DNA of 64,000 nt. Source: Metabacillus lacus. GTDB lineage: Bacteria > Bacillota > Bacilli > Bacillales > Bacillaceae. Location of the stretch: the NCBI RefSeq assembly GCF_009674805.1, contig NZ_WKKI01000004.1, positions 1-64,000 of the forward strand, in the 5' to 3' direction. The notes below the pieces were generated by a model. That model was given only the letters and a program-made list of their open reading frames with translations, was not told the origin of the DNA and made no database searches. Shown here piece by piece: positions 17,385 through 28,144 of the stretch; the stretch's first letter is position 1, and every line of letters begins with the position of its first letter. The position numbers and the translations under genes were made by a program.

Positions 17385-18093
17385 TATTGACCGCCTCCTC
17401 AATTTCTTTGATCTTCATTTTCAGCTCTTCTGTTTTTCTTAGATTCTCCGGAGTACCAGGAGCTTTAGATAAATCACTCAGCACTCTTTCCCAGTGCTTT
17501 CTTTCATTTTTCCACTTTTTCTCAAATACATCAGAGTTTTCTCTCATTAGTATCGGACCAAGAAGAAGCTCGGTTTCCAGCTTATCTTTTGAGTAGTGAA
17601 GAAGTGGAGCACCCTTTTCTGCAACCAGAATTTCGTAGATTTTTTCATCTTCTTCTAGAATTTGTTCGTGGAGTAGCTGCCACTCGTTGTCGATCAGCCA
17701 TTTTCGTATATTGTTAGCATTCACATTCGGCTGGAGAATCAGCCTTTCTTTTCCAGATAGTATGCTCCTGCCTTCTTCCAGAATCTTCGTAATCAGAGTG
17801 CCGCCCATTCCGGCTATCGTGATGCAGTCAGCCTCTCCCTTTTCCAAAACGGACAGGCCGCTGCCTTTTCTAACCTCAATTCTATTTTCAAGTCCGCTTT
17901 TAGCGACCTGTTCAACAGCGGATTGGAATGGTCCCTCCACTACTTCGCCTGCAATAGCTTCTTCCGCAAGTTCATTAAGAACCGCATAGCAGGGAAGATA
18001 AGCATGATCAGATCCTATATCAGCAAGCACAGCTCCTTTAGGAATATAAGAACTTACTGCTTCAAGCCTTTGTGACAATTTTTGTTCATTCAT
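17377..18093 (-). CDS. trmK: tRNA (adenine(22)-N1)-methyltransferase TrmK
   Basis: TrmK methylates N1 of A22 in certain tRNAs using S-adenosylmethionine. The 238-residue protein shows a Rossmann fold start with VLADIGSDHAYLPCY (motif I), then TIAGMGGTLITKIL and LILQPNVNANNIRKWL, diagnostic of the family. A charged coiled-coil tail closes the protein. Upstream partner of yqfO, as in B. subtilis where it was called yqfN. Confidence 0.93.
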   Translation of the reverse strand: MNEQKLSQRLEAVSSYIPKGAVLADIGSDHAYLPCYAVLNELAEEAIAGEVVEGPFQSAVEQVAKSGLENRIEVRKGSGLSVLEKGEADCITIAGMGGTLITKILEEGRSILSGKERLILQPNVNANNIRKWLIDNEWQLLHEQILEEDEKIYEILVAEKGAPLLHYSKDKLETELLLGPILMRENSDVFEKKWKNERKHWERVLSDLSKAPGTPENLRKTEELKMKIKEIEEAVNNE

Positions 18094-18139
18094 GTTTTCA
18101 CCACAATTTTCTTTTAAGATTATCTTCTCTTTATATAAT

Positions 18140-18168
18140 AAAAAAAGTCCTTCACATATGCAAAGGAC
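18140..18168 (-). terminator. cccA terminator
   Basis: GTCCTT/AAGGAC stem followed on the minus strand by TTTTTTTATT, just after the cccA stop and before trmK. Confidence 0.75.
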
Positions 18169-18180
18169 ATCCTCAAAATT

Positions 18181-18543
18181 CTACTGTAATTCTGCGACCC
18201 ACGCAGTCATCTCATCTAATTTTTCCTGTGGAACAAGGTTGCCCGGCATACCGTTTCCACCGTTTTGGATAATATTTTTGATATCATTTTCACTTAATCT
18301 TTCGCCGACACCTGTAAGCTTCGGTCCGACTCCGCCCTCATAATTTTGGCCATGACAGTTAATACAGCCCTGCTGAGCGTAAATTTCTTCAGGTGAAGCG
18401 TTTGCAACGTCTTCTGCCGGCTGCTCTTCTCCACCTTCAGCAAGCTGTCTTGCATCTCCTAAACCCTTAAAAGAAAATAAGAAAATAAGGCCGATTCCAA
18501 GAACGGCAATTAGTGCAAAAGGAATTAGCGGGTTGCGGTTCAT
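18181..18543 (-). CDS. cccA: Membrane-anchored cytochrome c550 CccA
   Basis: This small electron-transfer protein (120 residues) has an N-terminal membrane anchor (PLIPFALIAVLGIGLIFLF), an acidic, Ala-rich linker, and a class I cytochrome c domain with one heme attachment motif CINCH and a distal Met in GNGMPGNLV. The heme domain lies outside the membrane. Its own terminator suggests a one-gene transcript. It sits between sigA and trmK, as in B. subtilis. AGGGAGG precedes the ATG. Confidence 0.95.
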   Translation of the reverse strand: MNRNPLIPFALIAVLGIGLIFLFSFKGLGDARQLAEGGEEQPAEDVANASPEEIYAQQGCINCHGQNYEGGVGPKLTGVGERLSENDIKNIIQNGGNGMPGNLVPQEKLDEMTAWVAELQ

Positions 18544-18662
18544 CTTTGTTTCCTCCCTTATGTATAACTAACAAAAATTCCAAACAATCTCTATTTTACT
18601 TTAATTTTACTAGAAGATAAAGGATATTCATAGCATCTTGATAAGAATTTCACGAATTTGAC

Positions 18663-18692
18663 AAAAAAACCCCATCTTGGAAAGATGAAGTT
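18663..18692 (-). terminator. Acyl-CoA dehydrogenase gene terminator
   Basis: AACTTCATCTT pairs with AAGATGGGGTT on the minus strand using some G-U pairs, with a 3-nt loop and a run of seven T. Confidence 0.75.
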
Positions 18693-18703
18693 TCCGCTTT
18701 GTT

Positions 18704-19843
18704 TCAACAGCCAAGGTGCCTTGCAATGACCATTCTCTGTATCTCGCTTGCCCCTTCGCCTATTTCGGTAAGTTTTCCGTCTCTTAAGTATCTTTCCACT
18801 TCATATTCTTTCATATATCCATATCCGCCATGAATTTGAATAGCCTGAGAGGCAACTTCCATACATATTTCCGATGCATAAAGCTTGCACATGGAAGCTT
18901 CTTTTCCAAACGGCTTTCCTTGATCCTTTAACCAGGCGGCTTTATATACCATATTTCTTGCAAGTTCAACCTTCATTGCCATATCTGCAAGTTTAAACTG
19001 TATGGCCTGAAATTCCGATAAGGCTTTTCCAAACTGCTTTCTTTCTTTCGCATAGATCAGAGCTTTATCAAGAGCAGCCTGGGCAATTCCAACCGCCATA
19101 GCTCCAATTCCTATTCGTCCGCCATCAAGTGTAGCGAGGAATTGCTTAAAACCATTCCCTCGATCTCCAAGGAGATGATCTTGCGGAACCTCCACATCCT
19201 CCAGAACCAGTTCAGTCGTATTAGATGAATGAAGCCCCATTTTTTCATACTGATCCAGCACGGTAAAACCCGGCGCATCAGTCGGAACGATAATTGCACT
19301 AATCTCTTTTTTCCCATCCACTCTGCCTGTAACAGCCGTTAATGCAAGAAACTTGGCATATGAAGCGTTTGTAATGTAGCACTTATTTCCGTTAATGATA
19401 AAGCTACCATTCTGTTCTCTTGCTTGTGTCAGCGTTCCTCCTGCATCTGAACCGGCATTCGGTTCTGTCAGGCCAAAAGCTCCAAGTGATTCACCGGAAC
19501 AAATTTGCGGAAGGTATTTTAGCTTCTGTTCCTCAGTACCAAATAAATCAATGGGAGCACCTCCCAGAGATATATGAGCAGAATAAGTGATTCCTGTGGA
19601 TCCGCATGCTCTGCTCAGTTCCTCCGTTACAATAGCAAAACTAATGGTATCCGCTCCCGCTCCGCCATACTCTTCCGGAAAAGGCAGTCCAAGCATTCCC
19701 AATTCCCCCAGAGTATCAAATATCTCTTTGGGAAATACTTTAGTCCTGTCCCTTTCTATTGCTCCCGGTGCTACTTCCCCATCCGCAAACTCCCTGATTG
19801 TCCTTAATATCAGCTTCTGCTCCTGCGACAAATCAAAATTCAT
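18704..19843 (-). CDS. Acyl-CoA dehydrogenase
   Basis: This FAD enzyme makes an alpha-beta double bond in acyl-CoA and passes electrons to an electron-transfer flavoprotein. The 379 residues cover all three domains: an N-terminal helical part, the middle sheet with GAFGLTEPNAGSDA and CYITNASYA flavin motifs, and the C-terminal bundle with QIHGGYGYMKEYEVERYLRD and IGEGASEIQRM, which holds the presumed catalytic Glu. Length suits the short-chain or branched-chain group; the substrate cannot be fixed from sequence. No other fatty-acid genes adjoin it. This gene and the next are absent between cccA and sigA in B. subtilis. Confidence 0.92.
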   Translation of the reverse strand: MNFDLSQEQKLILRTIREFADGEVAPGAIERDRTKVFPKEIFDTLGELGMLGLPFPEEYGGAGADTISFAIVTEELSRACGSTGITYSAHISLGGAPIDLFGTEEQKLKYLPQICSGESLGAFGLTEPNAGSDAGGTLTQAREQNGSFIINGNKCYITNASYAKFLALTAVTGRVDGKKEISAIIVPTDAPGFTVLDQYEKMGLHSSNTTELVLEDVEVPQDHLLGDRGNGFKQFLATLDGGRIGIGAMAVGIAQAALDKALIYAKERKQFGKALSEFQAIQFKLADMAMKVELARNMVYKAAWLKDQGKPFGKEASMCKLYASEICMEVASQAIQIHGGYGYMKEYEVERYLRDGKLTEIGEGASEIQRMVIARHLGC

Positions 19844-19907
19844 TGTAATCCCCCTTTGAATGCGCTTACAGAAATATTATAAAGATGATTCAATATTTTC
19901 TCAACTT

Positions 19908-20447
19908 TTAAATAACTTTTACCAAATATGATAAAAGTGTCAAAAGCAATCCTGCCGTTCCAACAATTAGATAATATCGCAGTTTTTTAAAGATGCCGGC
20001 CGCAGTCCAAATCAAGACATTGACCAGCAATACAGAATACACATTTATTTCAGGGAGAAATAACGTAGTAATATGCAAGCTGCCCAGAAGCAGCAGCAAA
20101 AAAAAGATGCCAGTAAGAGCATGTAATAAGCTTGTTTTTCTCAGGTAATAAATTCCGAAAATTCCGATAAGATAGAAAATAAAGACAAAAGAGATTTGCA
20201 AATAGGTTGGCAAACCATTAAAATAAAAAACAAGAAGGCTAAGCGGAATCAAAGCTCCGAGCATGAGGAAATAAAAAACCCTCTTGCGTCTATGAAATGC
20301 TGGTGCAGGAACTCCTTCCCCGCCTCCAGCTGAAGCTCCTTCTGTATAAAGAGCTAAGAGAAAATTACAGTAGGTTTCCGGCAGAAGTTTATTTTCTTTC
20401 CAGTACAGTATCTCTTGTATGATCACGTGTTTGCGGTCCTGTTCCAT
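19908..20447 (-). CDS. Hypothetical membrane protein upstream of acyl-CoA dehydrogenase
   Basis: I do not recognise this 179-residue protein with certainty. The first 60 residues are soluble and include an amphipathic helix (IIQEILYWKENKLLPETYCNF), then a Gly-rich linker and a basic RRKR. Six short hydrophobic segments fill the rest. Its start is an ATG at 20447 with only a modest ribosome site. It lies alone between sigA and the dehydrogenase gene, reading the same way. Base composition looks like its neighbours. Confidence 0.65.
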   Translation of the reverse strand: MEQDRKHVIIQEILYWKENKLLPETYCNFLLALYTEGASAGGGEGVPAPAFHRRKRVFYFLMLGALIPLSLLVFYFNGLPTYLQISFVFIFYLIGIFGIYYLRKTSLLHALTGIFFLLLLLGSLHITTLFLPEINVYSVLLVNVLIWTAAGIFKKLRYYLIVGTAGLLLTLLSYLVKVI

Positions 20448-20601
20448 GCGCTACCTGCCTTCAGAAATGTCGTTATAAGTTTATTGTAAAAGTGGAGGAA
20501 CAGCTTGTAAACAAGAAAAGCCGTAAGTGTATGGAAGGAATTCCTGGATGAAAGAAAATTGGAAGCTCAATGGTACAGCACTGCAGCAGAAATACTTTCA
20601 T

Positions 20602-20625
20602 AAAAAAAAGACGGACTCATGTCCG
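20602..20625 (-). terminator. sigA terminator
   Basis: CGGAC/GTCCG stem with a 4-nt loop and a run of T on the minus strand, directly after the sigA stop. Confidence 0.75.
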
Positions 20626-20629
20626 CCTC

Positions 20630-21745
20630 CTATTCCAAGAAGTCTTTTAGTCGTTTGCTGCGGCTCGGATGGCGAAGTTTACGCAGCGCTTTAGCCTCTA
20701 TTTGGCGGATACGCTCTCTCGTTACACCGAATACCTTGCCAACTTCTTCAAGGGTCCTTGTTCTGCCATCATCAAGCCCAAAACGAAGGCGAAGTACATT
20801 TTCTTCACGATCAGTCAGAGTGTCCAATACGTCTTCCAGCTGCTCTTTTAGAAGCTCGTATGCGGCATGTTCAGAAGGAGAAGTAGCATCCTGGTCCTCA
20901 ATAAAATCACCCAGGTGTGAATCATCTTCTTCACCGATCGGCGTTTCAAGTGAAACAGGCTCTTGGGCTATTTTAAGAATTTCCCTTACCTTTTCCGGTG
21001 TCAGATCCATGTCTTCTCCGATTTCTTCAGGAGACGGTTCTCTCCCCAAATCCTGCAGGAGCTGCCTTTGGACTCTGATGAGTTTATTAATGGTTTCCAC
21101 CATATGAACAGGGATACGGATGGTTCTGGCCTGGTCTGCAATTGCCCTTGTGATGGCCTGGCGAATCCACCATGTTGCATACGTACTGAATTTAAAGCCC
21201 TTACGATAGTCGAATTTCTCAACGGCTTTCATTAAGCCCATATTACCTTCCTGAATCAGATCCAAAAACAGCATGCCGCGTCCTACATAACGCTTCGCAA
21301 TGCTTACGACGAGACGAAGGTTTGCTTCTGCCAGACGGCGTTTCGCTTCCTCATCGCCAGCTTCAATTCTGTTTGCAAGAGAAATTTCTTCATCAGCTGT
21401 TAATAAATCTACACGTCCAATTTCCTTCAAATACATACGGACAGGATCGTTGATTTTTACTCCCGGAGGAACGCTGAGATCATTCAGATCAAACTCTTCT
21501 TCTTCTTTCGCCAGCTGCTGAACATTAGGGTCTGCCGTCTCTTCATTCTCGCCGAGAAGTTCTACACCCTGCTCGCCCAAAAACTCATAATACTCATCCA
21601 TCTGATCTGACTCTATTTCAAAGTTTGACATCCGTTCAGCGATCTCTTCGTATGTCAAAACCCCGCGTTTTTTACCAATCTCAGTTAATTGTTCTTTTAC
21701 CTGTTCTATCGTTAGCTCGGAATCATGGGTTTGTTTATCAGCCAT
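20630..21745 (-). CDS. sigA: Housekeeping RNA polymerase sigma factor SigA
   Basis: This is the primary sigma-70 factor. The 371-residue protein shows region 1.1 ([17 protein letters not shown]), 1.2 ([17 protein letters not shown]), region 2 with [20 protein letters not shown] and [21 protein letters not shown], region 3, and region 4 with [28 protein letters not shown]. The start is the ATG at 21745 with AAGGAGG upstream; ten further in-frame codons lie above it without a ribosome site. It follows dnaG closely, the core of the macromolecular synthesis operon; rpsU is not here but with yqeY at 41 kb, as usual in bacilli. Confidence 0.98.
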   Translation of the reverse strand: MADKQTHDSELTIEQVKEQLTEIGKKRGVLTYEEIAERMSNFEIESDQMDEYYEFLGEQGVELLGENEETADPNVQQLAKEEEEFDLNDLSVPPGVKINDPVRMYLKEIGRVDLLTADEEISLANRIEAGDEEAKRRLAEANLRLVVSIAKRYVGRGMLFLDLIQEGNMGLMKAVEKFDYRKGFKFSTYATWWIRQAITRAIADQARTIRIPVHMVETINKLIRVQRQLLQDLGREPSPEEIGEDMDLTPEKVREILKIAQEPVSLETPIGEEDDSHLGDFIEDQDATSPSEHAAYELLKEQLEDVLDTLTDREENVLRLRFGLDDGRTRTLEEVGKVFGVTRERIRQIEAKALRKLRHPSRSKRLKDFLE

Positions 21746-21814
21746 TGGATCCCCTCCTTCAAAAAAATGAATCAATCGCTGCCGGGATTGTGGGCAGCTG
21801 TGTAAGTATGCGAT

Positions 21815-23638
21815 CTATTTTAACGCTCTTTTCAAACCTACAATCTCCATTGCAACCTGCGCAGCCTTCACATAATCTTTTGCTCTTTCGGCATCGTTTT
21901 TTTCTGCTTCTTTTTCTTTTATCTTTAACCAATTTTGGTGATTCAACACCTGCTTTACATAGTCGGACAATTCCTGTTCAGAAATCTCATCCTGTACCTG
22001 CATCATTGCAAGCTCTGTAAGATGCTGATGAAGCTTGCGGTCTTGCACCCTGGCTAAAAATTTCCCAGCATTAGCCTCGTTGCCCTCCTCATAATAAGCA
22101 TATAAGTAAGTAACAATAGCACGATGTTCTTCGATATTAAACTGGAGGCCTACGCGGTCCAAAACTTTAAAAGCAAAGTCTTCATTTTTCAGCATATGTG
22201 CAATGAGCAAGCGCTCCGCATTATGAAAGGCAGGAAGCAGTCTTTTTTGTCTAGCCTTAAATTGAGCAGGCTTTTGTGCAGCTGGAGACGTTTGCTGACT
22301 GTTTGGCCTGGCGTTTGGATCTTTACGGCCGCTGCTCCGATGGATCTGCTCTTTCAGCACTTCAATTGGAAGAGAAAATTCACTGGAAAGCTGTTTGAGA
22401 TAAATCTCCTGTTCTACCGGACTTTTGAGGGAACTAATTTCATGAAGAACCTTTTCGATATATTCAACTCGTTCTCCTTCATTTTGAAGATTTTTTCCTC
22501 TGCGGTAGTATTGCATTTTAAAAGCTGTTAATGTTACGCTTGCCCCTATTACATCATTCCTGAATTTCTCAGGACCATGTTTTCTTATGTAGTCATCGGG
22601 GTCCATCCCATCAGAGATAACGGCGACTCTTACTTTGCAGCCGATTGAAGTGAGAGTTCTTGAAGCTCTTATTGTGGCATCTGCGCCGGCAGAATCCGAA
22701 TCATAGCAGATGATGATATCAGAAACATTCCGCTTCAGTATTTTAGCCTGTTCATCGGTCAGTGAAGTTCCCATTGTCGCAATGGAATGTTCTACACCTG
22801 ATGCAGCTGCTGAAATAACATCGGCAAAGCCTTCAAACAGAATAGCCTGTTCTTGTTTTCTAATATGTAATCTTGCCTGATTAAAGTTATACAGCAATTT
22901 ACTTTTGTTAAAAATCTTAGTTTCAGGGCTGTTCAAATATTTCGGCTGTTCATTCTTATTGAGAACTCTTCCGGAAAAAGCAACGGTGTTTCCATGGTGG
23001 TCGTGAATAGGAAACATAATCCGGTTTCTGAAACGGTCCAGAAAAGACTGATCTGACTGTTTGCGCACAAGCAGGCCGGCCTTTTCCATAAGTTCTGCGT
23101 CAAAGCCCCGTTTTGTGAGGAACTTGACTACAAAATCCCATGAATCCAACGAGTAGCCTATTTCAAACTTTTCAATTGTTTCTTTTGTAAAGCCCCTTTG
23201 AAGCAAATAATCCAGAGCTTCCTGACCTTCCTTTGTGTTTATTAACAAATGATGGTAAAATTTCTTTAAAAGCTCGTGAGCTTCTATCATGGTGTGAACA
23301 TCTTTGTTTTTTTCAGGGGAAGCCTGCTGGCTTCCGGCAGGATCAGGCAGATCAATGCCTGCTTTTTCGCCCAGTTTATAAATAGAGTCGATAAAAGACA
23401 AGCCTTCAAGATTCATGAGAAAAGAAAAAACATTTCCTCCTTCTCCGCAGCCAAAACAGTGATAAATCTGCTTTTCAGGCGATACTGAGAAAGAAGGGGT
23501 GCTTTCCCCATGAAACGGGCAGAGCCCAAAATAATTTCTTCCCTGTTTCTTCAATTGAACATATTCATTAATCACTTCTACAATGTCAACTGAGCTTTGA
23601 ATACTTTCAATTGTTTCATCGGGGATTCTATTTCCCAT
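21815..23638 (-). CDS. dnaG: DNA primase DnaG
   Basis: DnaG makes RNA primers for the replication fork. The 607-residue protein has an N-terminal zinc finger ([17 protein letters not shown] then CFGCGEGG, a C-H-C-C set), the RNA polymerase domain with FSGRVLN and EGFADVI, the TOPRIM core ICYDSDSAG, and a C-terminal helicase-binding region, with a Gln/Pro/Ala-rich linker near residue 440. Next to sigA with 69 bp between. Confidence 0.97.
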   Translation of the reverse strand: MGNRIPDETIESIQSSVDIVEVINEYVQLKKQGRNYFGLCPFHGESTPSFSVSPEKQIYHCFGCGEGGNVFSFLMNLEGLSFIDSIYKLGEKAGIDLPDPAGSQQASPEKNKDVHTMIEAHELLKKFYHHLLINTKEGQEALDYLLQRGFTKETIEKFEIGYSLDSWDFVVKFLTKRGFDAELMEKAGLLVRKQSDQSFLDRFRNRIMFPIHDHHGNTVAFSGRVLNKNEQPKYLNSPETKIFNKSKLLYNFNQARLHIRKQEQAILFEGFADVISAAASGVEHSIATMGTSLTDEQAKILKRNVSDIIICYDSDSAGADATIRASRTLTSIGCKVRVAVISDGMDPDDYIRKHGPEKFRNDVIGASVTLTAFKMQYYRRGKNLQNEGERVEYIEKVLHEISSLKSPVEQEIYLKQLSSEFSLPIEVLKEQIHRSSGRKDPNARPNSQQTSPAAQKPAQFKARQKRLLPAFHNAERLLIAHMLKNEDFAFKVLDRVGLQFNIEEHRAIVTYLYAYYEEGNEANAGKFLARVQDRKLHQHLTELAMMQVQDEISEQELSDYVKQVLNHQNWLKIKEKEAEKNDAERAKDYVKAAQVAMEIVGLKRALK

Positions 23639-23670
23639 AACAACAACTCCGTGTTACAGTTATTCGCTGT

Positions 23671-24123
23671 TCATAAAGGAAATCCTTCATAATTCGACAG
23701 TATTTTTTTAAGAACTGTGATAAAATTCATTTTATCTTTATCAGTCAGTTTTTTCGGTCCTTTTGAATGGTTGCCGAGGCTTCTTTCCTTTGCAGCAAGA
23801 TAGCGGTATTGCAAAGCAGAGTCAATATTAGACTCTGTATACTGTTTACCCCTTGGAGTGATAATTGTAACGTTTTTCCTTAGCAGCAATCCGGCTAACC
23901 CAATATCCTGAGTCACGACTAAATCTCCGGAGCTTGTATGGTTAGCAATGTATAAATCTGCTGCCTCCCTGCCGGTATCAACATACACCCATTCCCCTCC
24001 GAGCGAAGGGTTGGCCAGATGATTATATGACGCGACAAAAATGACAGGGAGATGATGCTCGCCCGCCGCCTGAAGAATTTCCTCTTTCACAGGGCAGGCA
24101 TCAGCGTCGACAAAAATTTTCAT
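23671..24123 (-). CDS. yqxD: YaiI/YqxD family (DUF188) protein
   Basis: A 150-residue protein with the family opening MKIFVDADACPVKEEI, then VYVDTGREAADLYI and VTQDIGLAGLLL, acidic motifs that look like a PIN-like nuclease fold. No activity is established. It lies 33 bp before dnaG, as in B. subtilis, and is probably in the same operon. Confidence 0.92.
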   Translation of the reverse strand: MKIFVDADACPVKEEILQAAGEHHLPVIFVASYNHLANPSLGGEWVYVDTGREAADLYIANHTSSGDLVVTQDIGLAGLLLRKNVTIITPRGKQYTESNIDSALQYRYLAAKERSLGNHSKGPKKLTDKDKMNFITVLKKILSNYEGFPL

Positions 24124-24339
24124 ATATCTATCGCTATCCTTTTCTATTCTACATCACTCCGCTATATCCTTCTTTTGTGTGGAAATCACCAAATTGAAAA
24201 TCATGTCGAATTATTTACCGTCCAAAACCTTGACATTACACCTTAGATAGTTTATTCGAACTTTTAAAAGTCTAAACCTAAAATAAATAAATTTATCACA
24301 AATTTTTATTATAATACAAACTTTCTATTTTAGCTATCA

Positions 24340-24368
24340 AAAAATAATAACCCAGGGAGAAACCCCTG
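24340..24368 (-). terminator. Probable terminator after yqfL
   Basis: CAGGG/CCCTG stem on the minus strand with an AT-rich tail ending in TTTTTT after a few bases; moderate quality. Confidence 0.5.
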
Positions 24369-24377
24369 AGTCATTGT

Positions 24378-25193
24378 TTATGAACTTGATTTTGTCATAA
24401 TGGTCTGTATTAAACTGGCTGTTTCCTCCACTGCTTTGTTTGAAACGTCTATTACTTCACAGCCGATTCTATCGACAATTTTTTCAAAGTAAGAGAGTTC
24501 CTCGTGAATTCGATCCATGTTTGCATACATTGCCTTGTCATTCAAACCTAAAGACTTCAGCCGCTCTCTTCTAATATCATTCAGCTTATCAGGGCTAATT
24601 TTTAAGCCTATGCATTTTGATGAAGGAACTTTATAAAGTTCTTCAGGGGGCTCAACTTCAGGAACAATCGGAACATTGGCCACTTTGAATCGTTTGTGTG
24701 CAAGATATTGTGAAAGGGGTGTCTTTGATGTCCTTGAAACACCGACTAGGATGATATCTGCTTTTAAAATTCCGCGGGGATCCCGCCCGTCATCATACTT
24801 TACTGCAAATTCAATTGCTTCGACTTTTTTAAAGTAGTCTTCATCAAGCTTTCGGACACGGCCCGGTTCATACTTTGGCTGAAGTTCATATGAAGTCTCC
24901 ATTTTATCTATCAACGGTCCGATGATATCATAATAGATGACGCCCTTTTTTTCAGCTTCTTCAATTAGAGCCTTCCTTAAATTTGGTACTACAAGTGTAA
25001 AACAAACAATTGCCCTGTCCATCTTTGCCAGTGAAATCACTTCATGTACCGTTCCTATATCTTCAACATATGGAATTCTCTTAATCGTTGTGGCGGAAAC
25101 ATTGCCATTAAATTGGCTGATTGCCGCTTTTACAACCAGTTCTGCAGTTTCCCCTACTGAATCCGAGACAACATAAACTGTTCTCATACCCAT
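24378..25193 (-). CDS. yqfL: Pyruvate, phosphate dikinase / PEP synthetase regulatory protein YqfL
   Basis: This DUF299 bifunctional kinase-phosphotransferase switches PPDK or PEP synthetase off and on. The 271-residue protein shows [15 protein letters not shown] at the N terminus and the P-loop [15 protein letters not shown] near residue 150. The start is the ATG at 25193 after GGGGG; the frame opens 11 codons earlier inside ccpN. It follows ccpN by 19 bp, so it is likely co-transcribed with it, as in B. subtilis where the pair controls gluconeogenesis. Confidence 0.93.
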   Translation of the reverse strand: MGMRTVYVVSDSVGETAELVVKAAISQFNGNVSATTIKRIPYVEDIGTVHEVISLAKMDRAIVCFTLVVPNLRKALIEEAEKKGVIYYDIIGPLIDKMETSYELQPKYEPGRVRKLDEDYFKKVEAIEFAVKYDDGRDPRGILKADIILVGVSRTSKTPLSQYLAHKRFKVANVPIVPEVEPPEELYKVPSSKCIGLKISPDKLNDIRRERLKSLGLNDKAMYANMDRIHEELSYFEKIVDRIGCEVIDVSNKAVEETASLIQTIMTKSSS

Positions 25194-25212
25194 TGATTCC
25201 CCCGTTCTCTCA

Positions 25213-25851
25213 CTAAAGCATATCATTTTCTGCCAGACGCACCAAGATGTTAGTCATGTTTGTCTTCGTAATTCTGCCCGTTACTTCATAGCCCTGCTCC
25301 GTGTCCCTAATGATAGGCAGAGCATCAATCTGCTTTTCAATTAGTATTTTGGCAACATCCATTATGTAGTCATCTTTCCGGCACACTGTGATGTTAGGCA
25401 TTCTTGTCATTATAATATTAACAGGAAAAGAGGTTAATTCCTGCTTTCCAATACTTGCTCTGAGAAGATCTTTTCTTGAGAGTACTCCTACCAATAGCGA
25501 TTGTTCATCCACTACAAACAGAGTGCCGACATCCTCCAAAAACATGGTACAGATGGCGTCATATACAGAAACATTGTCAGGCACTACTACCGGGATAGAC
25601 TGAAAGTCCTTCACCTGGAGTTTATTCAGTTTCTCGGACAGCAGCTGATTGCTGGTTTTGCCTGTAAAAAAATATCCAACTCTCGGCCTTGCTTCCAAAT
25701 AGCCGGCCATTGTCAGGATGGCCAGATCCGGCCTGAGCGTAGCTCTTGTTAAGTGCAGCCGCTCTGCAATATGCTCCCCGGTAATGGGTCCATTTTCTTT
25801 TACAATTTCAAGGATTTTTTCCTGCCGCTTGTTCAGTTCTATTTTACTCAC
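25213..25851 (-). CDS. ccpN: Transcriptional repressor CcpN (HTH and CBS domains)
   Basis: CcpN represses gluconeogenic genes (gapB, pckA) on glucose in B. subtilis. The protein has an N-terminal helix-turn-helix ([21 protein letters not shown]) and two CBS domains for nucleotide sensing (from about residue 75 and 140). With the GTG at 25851 the protein is 212 residues and begins [12 protein letters not shown], which matches the B. subtilis length and opening; an ATG 18 codons earlier looks spurious. Confidence 0.93.
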   Translation of the reverse strand: MSKIELNKRQEKILEIVKENGPITGEHIAERLHLTRATLRPDLAILTMAGYLEARPRVGYFFTGKTSNQLLSEKLNKLQVKDFQSIPVVVPDNVSVYDAICTMFLEDVGTLFVVDEQSLLVGVLSRKDLLRASIGKQELTSFPVNIIMTRMPNITVCRKDDYIMDVAKILIEKQIDALPIIRDTEQGYEVTGRITKTNMTNILVRLAENDML

Positions 25852-26040
25852 CACCCTGCTCTTAAAACGGATATCTATTAACTGGCGTATGCTCCTGCTG
25901 AACATAGCCGCTTATTTAAAATTCTATCAGCATTTTCTTCTTTTTATGACTACTGCTGCTGAGTAAGTTAATTAGGTTATACTATATATTAATATTATAT
26001 ACTAATTCCCCGGTAAAGTAAGCATATATTAACAAGCGAA

Positions 26041-26066
26041 AAGACGATTATCCATTGATAACCGCC
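26041..26066 (-). terminator. glyS terminator
   Basis: GGCGGTTATC pairs with GATAATCGTC on the minus strand, then TTTTC. Confidence 0.65.
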
Positions 26067-26077
26067 TTTCCACTACT

Positions 26078-28144
26078 CTATTTTACTATAACCGCATTCA
26101 TATCGGCAAAGGATTTGATTGCCTCAGCCAGGTGAACCATCTGGCTCAGCCTGTTACTTTGCAAAGCAGTGTCCGGTGCCATTACCATTGTATGTTCAAA
26201 ATACTGGCGGATTGCAGGCTCAAGAGCATTCAGCTCGGAAAAAACCGAGTCATAGTCTGCTTTTTCTTCTAGTGTTTGCAGTCTTATTTCCAGCTGTTTA
26301 AAGTTATGATACAGCTTCTTTTCATGCTCATTTTCAAAAAGATTTTCCTGTATTTCACCTTTGGTCCCTTTACTGGAGATGTTTAACACCCTGGCCAGTG
26401 CTTCCACTGTCTCCTTAAACCCTTCTTTTCCTGACGCGGCCTCAAGAACCTTTGCCTTGGCAAAAAGGGCTGTTGCTTCTTGATGCTTGGAGCCAAGCAC
26501 CGCATCAATCAAGTCATAACGGACTCCTTCTTCTCCCAGAACATGCTTCATCCTCATTCTGAAAAATTGCAGAATATCCTTTTGGGCATCTTCATGCCCC
26601 CCTGCTTCAAATAAGGCTAAAGCCATCTCCGCCAGTTCAGGGAAAGACAATCTCCATCTTTTAGCCAGGAGAATTTGCACAATTCCTGAAGCCTGCCTGC
26701 GAAGTGCGTATGGATCCTGTGAGCCTGTAGGGATATTACCGATAGAGAAAAATCCTGCGATGGAGTCAAGCTTATCTGCCAAAGCAACTACAGCACCTAT
26801 GCGTGATGCCGGAGCAGCATCCTCAGCAAATCGCGGCTGATAATGTTCATTAATTGCAGCTGCAACTTCCGGTGCCTCTCCTGCAAGAAGTGCATATTTT
26901 TCACCCATCATACCCTGCAGCTCAGGGAATTCATATACCATGTGACTGACCAAATCAAATTTACAGATGCCGGCCGCCCTTTCAAGAAGCATAAGCTCTT
27001 CATCCGTGAAGTTCAGCTGTTCGCCAATCTGTTGCGAAAGCTTGACGATTCTTCTTACTTTATCGCCGACAGTTCCAAGCTTTTCATGAAATACGACTCT
27101 TTCAAGCTTTTCCATTGCGGTGCTGATGGACAGCTTCTGATCTTCCTTGTAAAAAAAGTTTGCATCGGAAAGCCGCGCTTTCAGAACTTTTTCATTTCCC
27201 CTGGCAACCGCATCAAGGCTGCGGTCATCCCCATTACGGACTGTCACGAAGTGAGGTAGCAGCTTTCCGTCTGCGTTTTTCACAGGAAAATAGCGCTGAT
27301 GCTCTTTCATTGAAGTAATGAGTACTTCCTGAGGCAGCGTTAAATACTCTTCTTCAAAAGACCCATAAAGAGCGGTTGGGTATTCTACAAGATTATTAAC
27401 CTCTTCCAGCAGTTCTTCATCAACAGGTATTATCCAGGAGTGCTGAAGCTCAAGTGCTTTCAGCTGTTCTCGAATACAGCTTTTTCTCGCTTTTGCATCA
27501 CCTTCAACAAATTGTTCTTTCAGTACAGCTCTATACTGAGAAGGTTCACTGATGCTGGCTTTGCCTCCCAGGAACCGGTGGCCCCATGTATGCACAGAAG
27601 ATTGTACGCCTGCCACTTCAAAGGAAATGAGTTTCTCTCCGAATAATGCAGCAATCCATTTAATAGGGCGGGCATAACGAAGGTCAGAATTTCCCCATCT
27701 CATATTTTTCGGGAAGGATAATCCTGTAATAATAGCCGGCAAATCCTTTGCAAGCAAGCTCAGTGTTTCTCCTCCGGCAATATGTTTTTGTACATGAACA
27801 TACTCTATGCCATTTATCTCTTTGAAGAAGATATCTTCAACAGACGCACCCTGCCCCCTGGTAAAACCAATTGCAGCCTTTGTCCAGTTTCCTTCAGAAT
27901 CAATGGCTATTTTCCTTGCCGGACCTTTTGCTTCTTCTTCAATATCGTCCTGTTTTTCTGCAGCTTCCTTCACCAGCACTGCAAGTCTTCTTGGAGTAGA
28001 GAAGGGCACAGCTTCAGCATAGGAAATACGGTTATCTTTCAGCCAGGCTTCAACCTTGCTTTTCAATTGAGTGCTCGCGTCTGTAACAAACCTTGCCGGG
28101 AGCTCCTCAAGGCCTATTTCAAGGAGAAAGTCTTGTCTATTCAT
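26078..28144 (-). CDS. glyS: Glycyl-tRNA synthetase beta subunit
   Basis: The beta subunit of the two-chain glycyl-tRNA synthetase is needed for tRNA binding and editing-like functions. The 688-residue protein has the typical opening [15 protein letters not shown], the motif [11 protein letters not shown] and the C-terminal DALR-type anticodon-binding region. The start is the ATG at 28144 after GGAGGG, overlapping the glyQ stop by eight bases. It is co-transcribed with glyQ under the T-box at 29055-29290. Confidence 0.96.
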   Translation of the reverse strand: MNRQDFLLEIGLEELPARFVTDASTQLKSKVEAWLKDNRISYAEAVPFSTPRRLAVLVKEAAEKQDDIEEEAKGPARKIAIDSEGNWTKAAIGFTRGQGASVEDIFFKEINGIEYVHVQKHIAGGETLSLLAKDLPAIITGLSFPKNMRWGNSDLRYARPIKWIAALFGEKLISFEVAGVQSSVHTWGHRFLGGKASISEPSQYRAVLKEQFVEGDAKARKSCIREQLKALELQHSWIIPVDEELLEEVNNLVEYPTALYGSFEEEYLTLPQEVLITSMKEHQRYFPVKNADGKLLPHFVTVRNGDDRSLDAVARGNEKVLKARLSDANFFYKEDQKLSISTAMEKLERVVFHEKLGTVGDKVRRIVKLSQQIGEQLNFTDEELMLLERAAGICKFDLVSHMVYEFPELQGMMGEKYALLAGEAPEVAAAINEHYQPRFAEDAAPASRIGAVVALADKLDSIAGFFSIGNIPTGSQDPYALRRQASGIVQILLAKRWRLSFPELAEMALALFEAGGHEDAQKDILQFFRMRMKHVLGEEGVRYDLIDAVLGSKHQEATALFAKAKVLEAASGKEGFKETVEALARVLNISSKGTKGEIQENLFENEHEKKLYHNFKQLEIRLQTLEEKADYDSVFSELNALEPAIRQYFEHTMVMAPDTALQSNRLSQMVHLAEAIKSFADMNAVIVK

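Noticed and set aside
18140-18168. Further copy of the 52-bp repeat (shares GTCCTT and AAGGACAT)
   Set aside because: Only the arms match; loop and flanks differ, and a run of T makes it an ordinary cccA terminator.
18704-20447. Horizontally acquired island
   Set aside because: Base composition and codon use look like neighbours and there are no mobility genes or flanking repeats.
20619-21107. 162-codon Ser/Arg-rich plus-strand frame
   Set aside because: Antisense shadow of sigA caused by its codon pattern.
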